Numbered from the stretch's first letter, positions 8,481 through 17,126 are shown. The stretch: DNA of 64,000 nt from Bacteroides ovatus (GCA_030844565.1 JAUUNK010000001.1:62001-126000), one strand, 5' to 3'. A program made the numbers and translations. Notes: generated by a model from the sequence alone, not told the origin.

Positions 8481-8930
8481 ATGAGCATAGAAATGATACA
8501 TAAGACTCTTATCCCCCTATCCCATGCCTTGTTATGGGGAATAGGAATGATGGGTGCAATCTATGGAACAGAGTTTTATGACTTAAGCACTTTTTCGAAA
8601 GAAACGGTTTATCTATATGCTGCAGGATTGGTATACCTAATTTTCTTAGTGGAGGTTGCGCTAGTATTTACTGATATAGGATATTGTCATCATGATAAAC
8701 CTTTTAGCGGCAAGGTTTTTAAAACGGTAGGCTTATTGTTTCTTAATATTGCATTAACAGTTATTACAGGGGCTATTTATGCTAAAAATGGAAATGAATT
8801 GTTCCTAGTACTAATGACAGGGATTATGTCATGGCTTAAATATAAAACAGTATCTATTTCCAATAATGTAGAAGCATATTATAAAATTATTGGTCGGAGT
8901 TACACTCCTAACAAGCTAAATATAAAATAA
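8481..8930 (+). CDS. Small integral membrane protein, unknown function
   Basis: 149 residues with three or four hydrophobic helices: about 10-28 (SHALLWGIGMMGAIYG), 44-64 (LYAAGLVYLIFLVEVALVF), 80-100 (TVGLLFLNIALTVITGAIYA) and a shorter one near 107-117. A CHH pair lies between helices 2 and 3. I recognise no family. Its stop codon shares one base with the next start (TAATG), so it is translationally coupled to the S24-like membrane protein and the two probably act together at the inner membrane. It is AT-rich like the rest of the 3-10 kb island. Confidence 0.75.
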   Translation: MSIEMIHKTLIPLSHALLWGIGMMGAIYGTEFYDLSTFSKETVYLYAAGLVYLIFLVEVALVFTDIGYCHHDKPFSGKVFKTVGLLFLNIALTVITGAIYAKNGNELFLVLMTGIMSWLKYKTVSISNNVEAYYKIIGRSYTPNKLNIK

Positions 8931-9700
8931 TGAATATGGAACGAACGATAATGGAAACCATACTTGCAATTGGTATAATTGCATTTATAACTCTACTCAT
9001 ATATATGTGGGTTCAGTTAGCCAAATATCGGAAAAAAACAGAGAAGAATGATTCACAAGAGCAAGCTCAGGATATGGTTTATGAGGTGGCCTGTGCAGGA
9101 ACTTTTGAAACAGGAACAGAGGAAAAAACTATATCTGTTTCTCTTCAAGAAAATCAGTTTTATGATAATAGAGGAAATTTATTAGATAAGAATCTTTACA
9201 ATAATTATGTTGTGAAGGGAGAGTCAATGTGTCTATGCGGCATTCATGATAAAGATTTGTTGTTTGTAGAAAAAGGCTTCACCCAAGAACAACTAAAGGA
9301 AATAACACTGCCCGATATTTTTGTTATAAGAAGAAGAGAGGCTAAGCCGAAGGAAGCAAAGTTTAAAATACGTAGAGGGTGGAGGATTTGCAATGTACAA
9401 GAGGATGATTTGACCGCTTTATTGGAAGATATAATAAAATCAGACTCTTTTCAGACAAGTGTACGGAACAAAAAAGAATATCCCGGCGATGGGATAATGA
9501 TTCAAGATTTCCAGGAAGAGCGATTGACTAAATATAGAGCGGACTATATCACGTGTCCGAATGCAAAGAAAGAAAATGAAGTAGCTATCTTGTCTACAAC
9601 TTTGAGAACAGATATAAACGAAATACGTTTCTCGCTACATCCTGTTACTGCTATCGTAGGGAAGGTAGGGTATGATTTTACTGTAGAAGAAGTAGTTTGA
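8930..9700 (+). CDS. Membrane-anchored protein with S24/LexA-like serine motif
   Basis: 256 residues. One transmembrane helix (about 9-30, ETILAIGIIAFITLLIYMWV) is followed by a charged linker. A soluble domain contains NYVVKGESMCLCGIHDKDLL (91-110): the V-x-G-x-S-M then a (G/K)-D pattern is that of S24 (LexA/UmuD/CI) peptidases, with S99 in the catalytic-serine place. A lysine-rich strand (KEAKFKIRRGW, K144 or K146) lies 45-47 residues on, close to the Ser-Lys spacing of CI-type proteins. No DNA-binding domain is seen. This could be a protease, an auto-cleaving signal relay or a degenerate fold; the assignment is by motif only. It is coupled to the gene before, and a decayed copy of it lies at 8092. 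Confidence 0.6.
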   Translation: MNMERTIMETILAIGIIAFITLLIYMWVQLAKYRKKTEKNDSQEQAQDMVYEVACAGTFETGTEEKTISVSLQENQFYDNRGNLLDKNLYNNYVVKGESMCLCGIHDKDLLFVEKGFTQEQLKEITLPDIFVIRRREAKPKEAKFKIRRGWRICNVQEDDLTALLEDIIKSDSFQTSVRNKKEYPGDGIMIQDFQEERLTKYRADYITCPNAKKENEVAILSTTLRTDINEIRFSLHPVTAIVGKVGYDFTVEEVV

Positions 9701-9728
9701 GGAATGTGCTAGTATTCGGATTGGTATT

Positions 9729-9771
9729 GTTAGGGCGGTAAAGTTTACGAGGTAAAGTTTGCCGTCCTAAC
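9729..9771 (+). terminator. Hairpin after the membrane operon
   Basis: GTTAGGGCGGTAAA (9729-9742) pairs with TTTGCCGTCCTAAC (9758-9771), a 14-bp stem with two G-U pairs. No T run follows, so it may stabilise the mRNA end or terminate weakly. Confidence 0.5.
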
Positions 9772-10288
9772 TATGTGTATTCATGTTAGAGGTATGAACT
9801 ATGTTGGATAAGTTTTTTAAGTCTTTGGTTTGGTAGTTTATCAGGTATTAGAAGTATATAAAATACTGGAAGATGAGAGATTGGCAGAGATTATCAAAAA
9901 TTCCGGATTGACAGCGAGGCTGTGTTCCGCTAACAAATGATGGAAGGCAAAAAGAGGTTGCAGAAATCACATTGTGACTTCTAAAGGAAGAATAATAGGG
10001 AGCAAGAGGAAATAATATAGCAGAAGCATAAAAGACTATAACCTACACACTAAATATGTATTTAAAGAAAGCATGGCACATTTTGAGTGCTTGTTAGAAA
10101 TTAAACCAGAAATTAGAAAAAGAGAAAAAAGAATTTATGTAAAAAGGGGGTGTTTCTCTATTAAATAGATATGCCATACAAACGACTTTTATACTTTTTA
10201 AATCGAGAAGAATATAATAATCATGAGGGTATCAAAACCAAGATGTCCACTCTAAAAAGTTACAAATTGTAACTAACACGTATAAAGA
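9772..10288. other. Gene-poor AT-rich stretch
   Basis: No convincing gene. A short coding-like stretch of about 35 codons ends at the TGA near 9940 (YKILEDERLAEIIKNSG in one frame) without a start codon, so it may be a gene relic. A perfect 15-bp palindrome GTTACAAATTGTAAC lies at 10259-10273. Nothing else stands out. Confidence 0.4.
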
Positions 10289-10331
10289 AGCCATATCAAA
10301 CTCTATTCTTGAGTAATGATATGGCTCTTTA
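10289..10331. terminator. Hairpin terminator below the fimbrillin gene
   Basis: AGCCATATCA (10289-10298) and TGATATGGCT (10317-10326) form a perfect 10-bp stem. Short T-rich tails on both sides allow use in either direction. It is the natural end of the leftward fimbrial operon, 93 bp past its last stop codon. Confidence 0.6.
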
Positions 10332-10423
10332 TTGCTAGTAATATAAAGATAGTCAAATTTCAGATTAAAACTTGAACTTTCCTAAAATTCAGTTTTGATG
10401 TATCTTGAGAATAAATAATGATT

Positions 10424-11458
10424 TTAGTTTTCCGGAGCAGGAGCAGGATCAACAGGAGTTAAATCTCCACTTCCTTCAGTGGTCTTATCCCACTTTTCAA
10501 CCGTAGGCTCACCTATAGCAATATTCTTAGCATCACTAGTTAATTGCAACGTATAACGCATTCTCGTACCAGCATCCCATTTTCCCGTAAGCTTAATGGT
10601 TTTTGTACCATTGAAGGTTTGATCAAGTTCGTCTGTTTTATCTTTGGGATGTGCTATATAAGTAATAGACACTTCCGCAGTACCATCAGTCGCAATATCT
10701 TGCGGAAGTAACATAAATAAAGAAGAGCCATCCGTATCCAAGTTAACAAATGCATTAAGATCTTCTGCATTGGTGTTCAGTATAATAGAAGAAACCGGTG
10801 TATAAGTATATGTACCACCATTAGTACTTGTTGAAGTATCTGTCCACGTACCAGTAGTAGCAGGTGCACCAAATGTAAACGTCCCCTTATCTTTAACCCC
10901 TGTTATTTTAAGTTCAGAAACCTCATAAGTAAATAATTTGCTATCACCTTTAATGGAAAAATTAACTTGAGTCAAAGCATGTTGGAAGGGTAAAACCACA
11001 GAAGTAGTAGTATTGTCAGCATCTTGCTTAGTTGCAACTACTAAATCTTTTTGATCTCCGATTGCACCTACCGTATAGTCAAAGGTTGGATATCCTTTAC
11101 TAGTAACGTTCAATGCTTGGGCTGGAGAAGTTGCAAAGAATTGTACTTTACCAGAAGTAGGCCAATAAAGTGGATTAGTATATTCCCAAACATTTGTATC
11201 TGCATTCTTCGTTACCACTACATCATCCATAAATCCTTTTGTCAACTGAACGTCACTACTCATAGCCCCCGTAGTCCTAAAACCACTTACCGCAAATGTC
11301 ATAAAGTTTTCCTTAGTCACAATAGCTGCTTTAGTTGAATTTCCCACTACTGTCTTAAACTGAATTTCCGCCTTCTGTGCCGGATTCTCAAACTCTTCAC
11401 TCTGTGAGCAACCTGTGATTGCCAATGCAGCTGTCACTACTAATAAAATCTTTTTCAT
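10424..11458 (-). CDS. Fimbrillin-like lipoprotein (Mfa-like family)
   Basis: 344 residues from ATG 11458, where MKKILLVVTAALAITGC gives a proper lipoprotein signal with C17; an ATG 13 codons earlier would spoil it. The mature part is a Ser/Thr-rich all-beta protein with features of Bacteroides fimbrillins: an N-terminal KAEIQFKT strand, NPLYWPTSGKVQFFATSP and VVLPFQHALTQVNF, and C-terminal RYTLQLTSDAKNIAI...VEKWD. Such proteins form or decorate type V pili after lipidation and proteolytic trimming. It is the last gene of a three-gene leftward operon behind DUF5119 and DUF3575 proteins. It may be the structural or tip subunit; which one cannot be decided here. Confidence 0.8.
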   Translation of the reverse strand: MKKILLVVTAALAITGCSQSEEFENPAQKAEIQFKTVVGNSTKAAIVTKENFMTFAVSGFRTTGAMSSDVQLTKGFMDDVVVTKNADTNVWEYTNPLYWPTSGKVQFFATSPAQALNVTSKGYPTFDYTVGAIGDQKDLVVATKQDADNTTTSVVLPFQHALTQVNFSIKGDSKLFTYEVSELKITGVKDKGTFTFGAPATTGTWTDTSTSTNGGTYTYTPVSSIILNTNAEDLNAFVNLDTDGSSLFMLLPQDIATDGTAEVSITYIAHPKDKTDELDQTFNGTKTIKLTGKWDAGTRMRYTLQLTSDAKNIAIGEPTVEKWDKTTEGSGDLTPVDPAPAPEN

Positions 11459-11514
11459 AATCGTATTGTTTTTAATTAATATTATTAAGTTTCGCATATC
11501 TGCTTTTTTCTTTC

Positions 11515-12516
11515 TTAACTTACGGGTAACTCCACTTCCGTTTCATTTCCCCATCCTTCTACTTCTCCCCCAAAACCACCATCGCCACTGGGAGGGGTAT
11601 CGGGTTTTTCCACTTCAATCAAATCTTCAATCGGCAGTTCTATTTCAGTGGGCGGTTCTACTGGCGGTGGGTTGTCTCCACCTTCGCCGCCTTCGCCTCC
11701 ACCTTCGCCTCCTTCACCTCCGCCTTGAGGTTCTTTCACCATCTCCGTAATATCAATCTCCACCTCCTGAACCTTATTATCAGTTTTTACGAAAGCGAGC
11801 ACCATCTTTATGTTAGAGAAAGTAGCCCGGCTCAGGGCCCCTTCGGGAAGGCCGAAAGCGGTAAAACGTCCTGCCAGCCGATTTCCTTTCTTCACTCCTT
11901 CAAAGTAGATAGGAGTAGCGTTGTTCTTTCCGGTTCCTTTGCCAAGAAAATAACTCTCCGCCATCCCTTCCGCATACCCGAAGACTGAGGAAACATATTC
12001 CAATCCGTCTACTTGTATCTCGAAGAAGTAGGTAGTCACCACCAATTTGGGCCGCACGTCCAGTCGAAGCACTTCTTCGCTGTTCACAACGTGCAAGTCG
12101 TCTATCTTTACTACATATAGCGGGTCGGGAGACCAAACCAGTGATTCCGTATCGGGAATGCCCAGCCCCGTGCAATGTCCTGTATAAGCTTCTATCGTCT
12201 CGTAAGACTCTTCTCCCCGTATGCGGACCGTCTCGGTGTTGTAGTTGTAAATCACTACAGAATACCTTCCCGGCGGAACCTTCACCTGTCCTCCCCTGAT
12301 GGGAAGGTAAGTATCTACCTTTACTCCTTTGCCGTCTTTGGGATAGAACAACACCCGCAATCCCTCGGGCAACCCGCCGCTCACTCCTTCCCAATTCGCC
12401 ACAATGTCCACTCCACTTACGGGATAATCATCTAATAAATTGCGGCGGCTACATCCGGTCAATATCAATGCCAGCGAGAACAGAAGCACCTCAATCATGT
12501 ATCTTATATTCTGCAT
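11515..12516 (-). CDS. DUF5119 fimbrial-type lipoprotein with Gly/Glu repeat
   Basis: 333 residues, lipoprotein signal (LLFSLALILTGC, C22). The body resembles the DUF5119/FimB-Mfa2-like anchor proteins of Bacteroidales fimbrial operons: GLRVLFYPKDG, VPPGRYSVVIYNYNTETV, then VVTTYFFEIQVDGLEYV. After residue 255 comes a low-complexity tail with GGGEGG units followed by a Pro/Glu-rich end, likely an extended, surface-exposed stalk. The gene follows the DUF3575 gene by 7 bp and precedes the fimbrillin gene by 56 bp, so it is co-transcribed. By analogy it would anchor or cap a fimbrial fibre in the outer membrane. Confidence 0.75.
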   Translation of the reverse strand: MQNIRYMIEVLLFSLALILTGCSRRNLLDDYPVSGVDIVANWEGVSGGLPEGLRVLFYPKDGKGVKVDTYLPIRGGQVKVPPGRYSVVIYNYNTETVRIRGEESYETIEAYTGHCTGLGIPDTESLVWSPDPLYVVKIDDLHVVNSEEVLRLDVRPKLVVTTYFFEIQVDGLEYVSSVFGYAEGMAESYFLGKGTGKNNATPIYFEGVKKGNRLAGRFTAFGLPEGALSRATFSNIKMVLAFVKTDNKVQEVEIDITEMVKEPQGGGEGGEGGGEGGEGGDNPPPVEPPTEIELPIEDLIEVEKPDTPPSGDGGFGGEVEGWGNETEVELPVS

Positions 12517-12523
12517 AGCGTCC

Positions 12524-13798
12524 CTACCTCCCTTGAGTTATCAGCCATACTAAAGAAATCTTGGCTTTAGTAGGACCTATGAAGTTATAACGCCCGCTCT
12601 TTGTCCACACGATGTCTCCCTCGTAAGGGGTGTATTTCCGGTACTCCGTTGTCAAATATCCTATGCCGAGGCTAAACTCGAAAGACAGGTGGCGTGCCAC
12701 CCTCTTTGCATATCCATAGGTGAGCCCCGAAGCACCGTAATATTTTCCTTGATACCCGTCGCCTTTAAACTGGAAATCGTAGATGCCGCCTTCGGCATAT
12801 ACTCCCAGAAAATGCCCGGATAATACCCGACTTCCCAGTCGCTCACCTAACCATATTCTTGCTTCCACACCTCCGGAAAGCAATTGGTAGCAGAACTCGT
12901 GGCTGGTGTTGAGCCACCACGGACATTTATATTCCGCATTGAGCGACCACCGCTTGCCTACGGGTATTTCCACTTCCACATTCGGCGCCAAAGCTAAGTC
13001 ATAGAGCAAATTGTTTTTCACTGCCAACAGGATGCGGGGTTCTTCTTTCCCGTGTGCCATCTCTGTCTGTGGTTCGTCCGCCGATTCCGCCCTTTTCACT
13101 TCTGTCGGGAAAAGTGCTTTCTCTTCCATCTCTTTCGTAGGAAGCTCCGGAGTTTCCTCTACTTTGGCTCCCACTTGAAGAACCGTTGCGGGTTCCGTCA
13201 CTACGACTTTTCTTTCTATTGTTACTTCCGTCCGTCGCAGCCGGGGAAAAATTTCACGAACCATATATCGATAGGGAATCCCTGTATCCAGTTTCTTTAA
13301 AAGTAGTTTTCGTTTGGAGATGCTATGTTTCGGATAATCTATTAGCATCAACACTTCTTCGCGGTCCGGCATTCCTGAATGAGCAACTATTTCATTCCGG
13401 ATGTCCTGCCAGTTCTCTTGCGGTGGAGATACCTTTATCTTGTTTTCATCTTGAAAGGAATATCGTTGCCGTAAAAATTCCTTTACCGATTCATTCCTCT
13501 TTTCCGCAAGCATTTTATTGGCTTGCATATCTCCGTCCGGAGAGACAAAAGAGGTGATAGATACCGAAACAAGTTCGTCTGCCCGAAGCCACTCGGAAGC
13601 CATCGCATCAAGTAAAGCTATCGTATCTGCATTCCTCAGATAGAGACTGTCCACGCCGCTTTCTCCTGAATCAAAAAAGATGACTAATTTCTTTATAGTA
13701 TCTCCCTTCACCATAGAGTAGTTTCCCTTTGCATATCCCTCGTTTGGCAAGCCCACACAGGCTACCCAAAGTAGGAATATGTACATCAACTTCTCCAT
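12524..13798 (-). CDS. DUF3575 outer-membrane protein with OmpA-like N-terminal part
   Basis: 424 residues. Signal peptide (1-23), then a region around residues 34-170 that resembles an OmpA-type peptidoglycan-binding fold (KLVIFFDSG; NKMLAEKRNESVKEFL). A Glu/Pro-rich linker follows (about 195-255). A C-terminal DUF3575 beta-barrel-like part (260-424) starts ILLAVKNNLLYDLALAPNVE and contains RWSLNAEYKCPWW and GIGYLTTEYRKY. Proteins of this kind commonly open fimbrial operons in Bacteroidales and probably help assembly or tie the fibre to the cell envelope. A -7 box TATATTTG lies on its strand at 13825-13818, about 20 nt before the start codon. Confidence 0.75.
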   Translation of the reverse strand: MEKLMYIFLLWVACVGLPNEGYAKGNYSMVKGDTIKKLVIFFDSGESGVDSLYLRNADTIALLDAMASEWLRADELVSVSITSFVSPDGDMQANKMLAEKRNESVKEFLRQRYSFQDENKIKVSPPQENWQDIRNEIVAHSGMPDREEVLMLIDYPKHSISKRKLLLKKLDTGIPYRYMVREIFPRLRRTEVTIERKVVVTEPATVLQVGAKVEETPELPTKEMEEKALFPTEVKRAESADEPQTEMAHGKEEPRILLAVKNNLLYDLALAPNVEVEIPVGKRWSLNAEYKCPWWLNTSHEFCYQLLSGGVEARIWLGERLGSRVLSGHFLGVYAEGGIYDFQFKGDGYQGKYYGASGLTYGYAKRVARHLSFEFSLGIGYLTTEYRKYTPYEGDIVWTKSGRYNFIGPTKAKISLVWLITQGR

Positions 13799-13999
13799 AG
13801 TTATTCGTTTGTGGAAGCAAATATAGAAGAAAGAAATAAAATAAAATCATACATCAACCCCTAATTACATGCCCTGAAAGGTTCTGTGAAACGATTGAAA
13901 GGAATTTGCAACTTTAGGGCAAATGCACAAAAGTCCGTGCACGCAAACAGTGAAAATGCGTGAAAGAATTTAAAAGAGAAAAAATATTAGACTGTAACA

Positions 14000-14031
14000 T
14001 TTGGCAGGAACGCCAGGAAAGCATACATTTG
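14000..14031 (+). promoter_or_regulatory. Promoter of a short leader or small RNA
   Basis: TTTG at 14000-14003, 20 bp, then TACATTTG at 14024-14031: a full match to the Bacteroides -33/-7 pattern. It directs transcription rightward into the terminator at 14078. Confidence 0.7.
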
Positions 14032-14035
14032 CATA

Positions 14036-14102
14036 GTGATTTTTTTCATAGTATTAGATTTAAGGTTAACAAAGGTTGGAGTACAGCGGTACTCCTTTTT
14101 TT
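14036..14102 (+). ncRNA. Candidate small RNA or attenuator, about 65 nt
   Basis: Between the promoter (-7 box ends 14031) and the start codon at 14144 there is a complete intrinsic terminator: GGAGTA (14078-14083), a short loop, TACTCC (14090-14095), then seven T. Transcription would start near 14036-14040 and stop near 14102, giving about 65 nt with no reading frame. Either it is a free small RNA, or an attenuator through which the AlbA_2 gene 42 bp downstream is expressed. The sequence before the hairpin (TTAAGGTTAACAAAGG) is A/T-rich and unstructured. Confidence 0.55.
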
Positions 14103-14143
14103 ATGTCTATAGGCTATAATAAATATACATCAATCTTAGTCCC

Positions 14144-15940
14144 ATGAATGCAAATGAACTATTAGATACGTTGAAGTTTGGTGAAAGCATCACTTTAGAA
14201 TGCAAAAAAGCCAGAAACGAAGTGCCCAAGTCTGTATGGGAAACTTATTCTTCTTTTGCTAATACCAACGGAGGCAATATTTTGCTAGGTATAGAAGAAA
14301 ATCCTTATTCTAATACCCTGGGCGGGCACTTTAGTATTGTCGGCGTGGAAAATGCGGATAAAATTATCAAGGACTTCTGGAATACCATCAACAGCCAAAA
14401 AGTAAACATGAATATTCTTCATGATGAAGATGTATGTTCTATTGAAATAGACACCAAACAGGTTGTATGTATCCATGTACCTCAAGCCGATTATAGGCAA
14501 AAACCTATTTTCATCAACGAAAATATACTAAAAGGAACCTTTAAACGTAACTACGAAGGCGATTTTCATTGTAGTGAAGAAGAAGTTAAAGGTATGCTCC
14601 GCGATGCTAACGATGCAGGTAACGATGGCATTCTCATAGATGGCTATGGCATAGAAGATATAGATACTCATACACTACAATCTTATAGAAGGGAGTTTGA
14701 ATTGAGAAATCCTGACCATGTATGGAACACTCTGGATGACAAAGATTTTTTAAGGAATCTAGGAGGATATACTCTAAATCGCACCAATCAAAAAGAAGGA
14801 TTAACATTGGCAGGACTAATGATGTTTGGCAAAGGGCTGGCCATTCGTGAACGCTTTGATAACATTCGTATGGATTATATAGATAAAACGGGAGTAATAA
14901 AGGGAATAAGATGGAGCGACCGAGTTACTTACGATGGAAGATGGGAAAACAACCTATACAATTTTTTCAAGATAGTAATTCCTAAGCTCACTAATAATTT
15001 AAAACGTCCCTTCCGGCTAGAAGGGATGACACGTGTAGATGATACGCCAGTGCATAAGGCAGTACGCGAATCTGTGACTAATCTGATTATACATTCCGAC
15101 TACCTGATTACGGGTATACTAAAAATAGAGAAACAAGAAAATTGTTTTCTCTTATCGAATCCAGGGTCACTGAAATTGCCAGTCTCAATGATCTATGAAG
15201 GTGGGAATTCTAAAGCACGTAACCCACACATGCAAAACATGCTACGAATGATAGGCTATGGTGAAAATATAGGATCTGGCTTTCCTACTATATTGGAGGC
15301 ATGGAAAGAAGAGAATTGGAGGAAACCTGACTTGAGAGAAAATCAAGAACTGCATCAAGTGGATTTAAAACTTTGGATGGTATCTCTAATGCCTACGGAA
15401 AGTACAGAATACCTTCATAATCTATTAGGACCAACCTATGAGAAACTGACAGCAGACGAACAAATCGTTTTATCAACAGCATACTGGGAAAATGAAGTAA
15501 GCAACAGCCGATTGCAACCTTTGCTAAACAAGAATTCCCTGATCATTGCTAAAATATTATGTCAATTAGTTGACTGCGATTTACTCATTAAAAATACTAA
15601 AGGACGCTGGACAACTTATGAACTAAATAAAGAGTATACAAAACCGGAACAAAGCAACGATACAAAAGTGACTAAGTCAGACGAAAAAGTGACTAAGTCA
15701 AACGAAAAAGTGACTAAGTCAAACGAAAAAGTGACTAAGTCGGATATTATAAGAAACAAGATATTAGAGTTCTGTGATTCACCTAAATATCTATCCGAAA
15801 TAGCAGAATATATAGGATACTCTCATTTATCAAATTTGAAAAAGAGACACATAGACCCTCTTCTAGGTATCTACTTAAAAATGACAATACCAGACAAACC
15901 CCAAAGCCGTAAACAACAATATGTGACTATCAAAAAATAA
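14144..15940 (+). CDS. AlbA_2 (Schlafen-like) domain protein with ATPase-like core and C-terminal helix-turn-helix
   Basis: 598 residues. The N-terminal AlbA_2 domain begins ESITLECKKARNEVPKSVW and has SFANTNGGNILLGIEE (about 32-47). The middle (about 300-410) carries the HATPase-like part typical of the family (RESVTNLIIHSDY, then NPHMQNMLRMIGYGENIGSG). The C-terminus holds winged-helix segments separated by four seven-residue repeats (VTKS-D/N-EK) at about residues 508-533. Proteins of this build are annotated as putative transcriptional regulators or RNA/DNA-binding stress proteins; the true role is not known to me. It stands alone behind a candidate attenuator. The composition is AT-rich, which suggests transfer. 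Confidence 0.75.
   Translation: MNANELLDTLKFGESITLECKKARNEVPKSVWETYSSFANTNGGNILLGIEENPYSNTLGGHFSIVGVENADKIIKDFWNTINSQKVNMNILHDEDVCSIEIDTKQVVCIHVPQADYRQKPIFINENILKGTFKRNYEGDFHCSEEEVKGMLRDANDAGNDGILIDGYGIEDIDTHTLQSYRREFELRNPDHVWNTLDDKDFLRNLGGYTLNRTNQKEGLTLAGLMMFGKGLAIRERFDNIRMDYIDKTGVIKGIRWSDRVTYDGRWENNLYNFFKIVIPKLTNNLKRPFRLEGMTRVDDTPVHKAVRESVTNLIIHSDYLITGILKIEKQENCFLLSNPGSLKLPVSMIYEGGNSKARNPHMQNMLRMIGYGENIGSGFPTILEAWKEENWRKPDLRENQELHQVDLKLWMVSLMPTESTEYLHNLLGPTYEKLTADEQIVLSTAYWENEVSNSRLQPLLNKNSLIIAKILCQLVDCDLLIKNTKGRWTTYELNKEYTKPEQSNDTKVTKSDEKVTKSNEKVTKSNEKVTKSDIIRNKILEFCDSPKYLSEIAEYIGYSHLSNLKKRHIDPLLGIYLKMTIPDKPQSRKQQYVTIKK
15665..15748 (+). repeat. 21-bp tandem repeat inside the AlbA_2 gene
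   Basis: Units of 21 bases (AAAGTGACTAAGTCA plus six) start at 15665, 15686, 15707 and 15728; the second and third are identical and the last diverges after AAGTC. In protein they give four VTKS heptads. Such exact units can expand or contract by slippage without breaking the frame. Confidence 0.9.
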
Positions 15941-15973
15941 CTTGCCTATCCTTCGTATGAATAAGATTTCCCT

Positions 15974-16945
15974 TTAGTTGAGTTTTATCGTATAGATAAC
16001 ATCCTCCCTGTCCCTATTGATAGCATATAACATGTTATACTTCTCGGAAACCGCAAAGGAATCTATTTTCTTATCAAGGAAATAGCGGGCTGCCATTTCT
16101 CCTTCCCATGTCCAGACCTCCAACACTTGCCGTCCATCCAACTTGGACAACACATATATATAGGTATCCGTAGCATAGGGATAAGACGAATAATAAGCAA
16201 CGCGCATACCTTCTTCCGAAGCAGCGGCAGGCTTTTCCAAAAGGATTTCTTTCAGCATTTCCCCGTCCCGACTATATAGTCTTATCATTTTGGCATAAGC
16301 ATAAAAGGCTGCAAACTTTTCACCATCAGGTTTAGCCACGGTCAGCTTGTTATAAACGAAAGGTTTCATATCTCCTTCTTTCATTTCCAATACTCCTTCG
16401 GGATAAGGGCTGAAAGGATGGGTTTCTCCCTTCTTATTCAATAAAACATATTCATACTGTTCGTCCCGGGAAAAGAAGCAATAGGAACTATCTGCCAGGA
16501 AAAGAAACCGGTTTAAAGGCATCTGGTTGGCCTCCAATCGTTTTTCCGCAACTACTTTCAAGCGGTTGTAATCATCGGTTTTTAATTCTTTTATCTTGTT
16601 GGAGGACAACTCAAAAGCTTTAAAGCCTTGAGGAGTTTCTATAAAGACCTTATCCAGCATCAGGAAATCATCCGGTCCTTCACCCTTTCTTCCGGCACTG
16701 AACAGGTAGCGGCAATCGGGCAATTGCCAGAAAGAGAACAAAGTATCTTTCTGTGGCTCGTATGCAACCAACCTGTCTTGGGCAATAAACAAACGGCTCA
16801 CAGATAACAGTGTAGGGGGAACCTGGATACTGTCGGCGGTTAAATTTTCCGGTTGAGATAAAAACACATTATTCTTACTGCTTTGAGAAGTACAACTTCC
16901 CAAAAGAAGAAACAAAAAAAGAAAGAGGAATACAGCAGGTCTCAT
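15974..16945 (-). CDS. BF3164-type lipoprotein (TolB-like beta-propeller)
   Basis: 323 residues with a lipoprotein signal (FLFLFLLLGSC, C18). The remainder is beta-rich with features of the BF3164/TolB-like propeller lipoproteins found widely in Bacteroides: an early RLVAYEPQKDTLFSFW, then the hallmark RKGEGPDDFLMLDKVF (about 86-101), and a last strand pair EKYNMLYAINRDREDVIYTI. Members are thought to sit at the outer membrane, function unknown. It is a single gene that ends 33 bp from the convergent AlbA_2 gene. Confidence 0.8.
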   Translation of the reverse strand: MRPAVFLFLFLFLLLGSCTSQSSKNNVFLSQPENLTADSIQVPPTLLSVSRLFIAQDRLVAYEPQKDTLFSFWQLPDCRYLFSAGRKGEGPDDFLMLDKVFIETPQGFKAFELSSNKIKELKTDDYNRLKVVAEKRLEANQMPLNRFLFLADSSYCFFSRDEQYEYVLLNKKGETHPFSPYPEGVLEMKEGDMKPFVYNKLTVAKPDGEKFAAFYAYAKMIRLYSRDGEMLKEILLEKPAAASEEGMRVAYYSSYPYATDTYIYVLSKLDGRQVLEVWTWEGEMAARYFLDKKIDSFAVSEKYNMLYAINRDREDVIYTIKLN

Positions 16946-17126
16946 AATTTCTCATTTTACCAATGCACAAATTTAATCACATTTCAGCAATGCGCAAGTT
17001 CAATATAGCAAAAACACCCTGCAATGCGCACTTTTTCTCTATATTGTAGCACTCTCACTATTATATTCCCAAACAGACAAAGATACTCAGCAGACGGGAT
17101 ATAACTTCCTCCTGCCTGCAACAGGC

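Noticed and set aside
7160..10423. tRNA gene or integrase marking the island end
   Set aside because: No cloverleaf with a GGTTCRA arm and no tyrosine or serine recombinase motif seen in this stretch.
13869..13920. Invertible (phase-variable) promoter flanked by inverted repeats before the fimbrial operon
   Set aside because: The arms (TGCCCTGAAAGGTT and AACTTTAGGGCA) are short and need gaps to pair, and the fimbrial -7 box (13818-13825) lies outside them; no invertase gene is near.
15665..15748. Short CRISPR-like array
   Set aside because: Units are contiguous, without spacers, and lie in frame inside a protein gene; no cas genes in the window.
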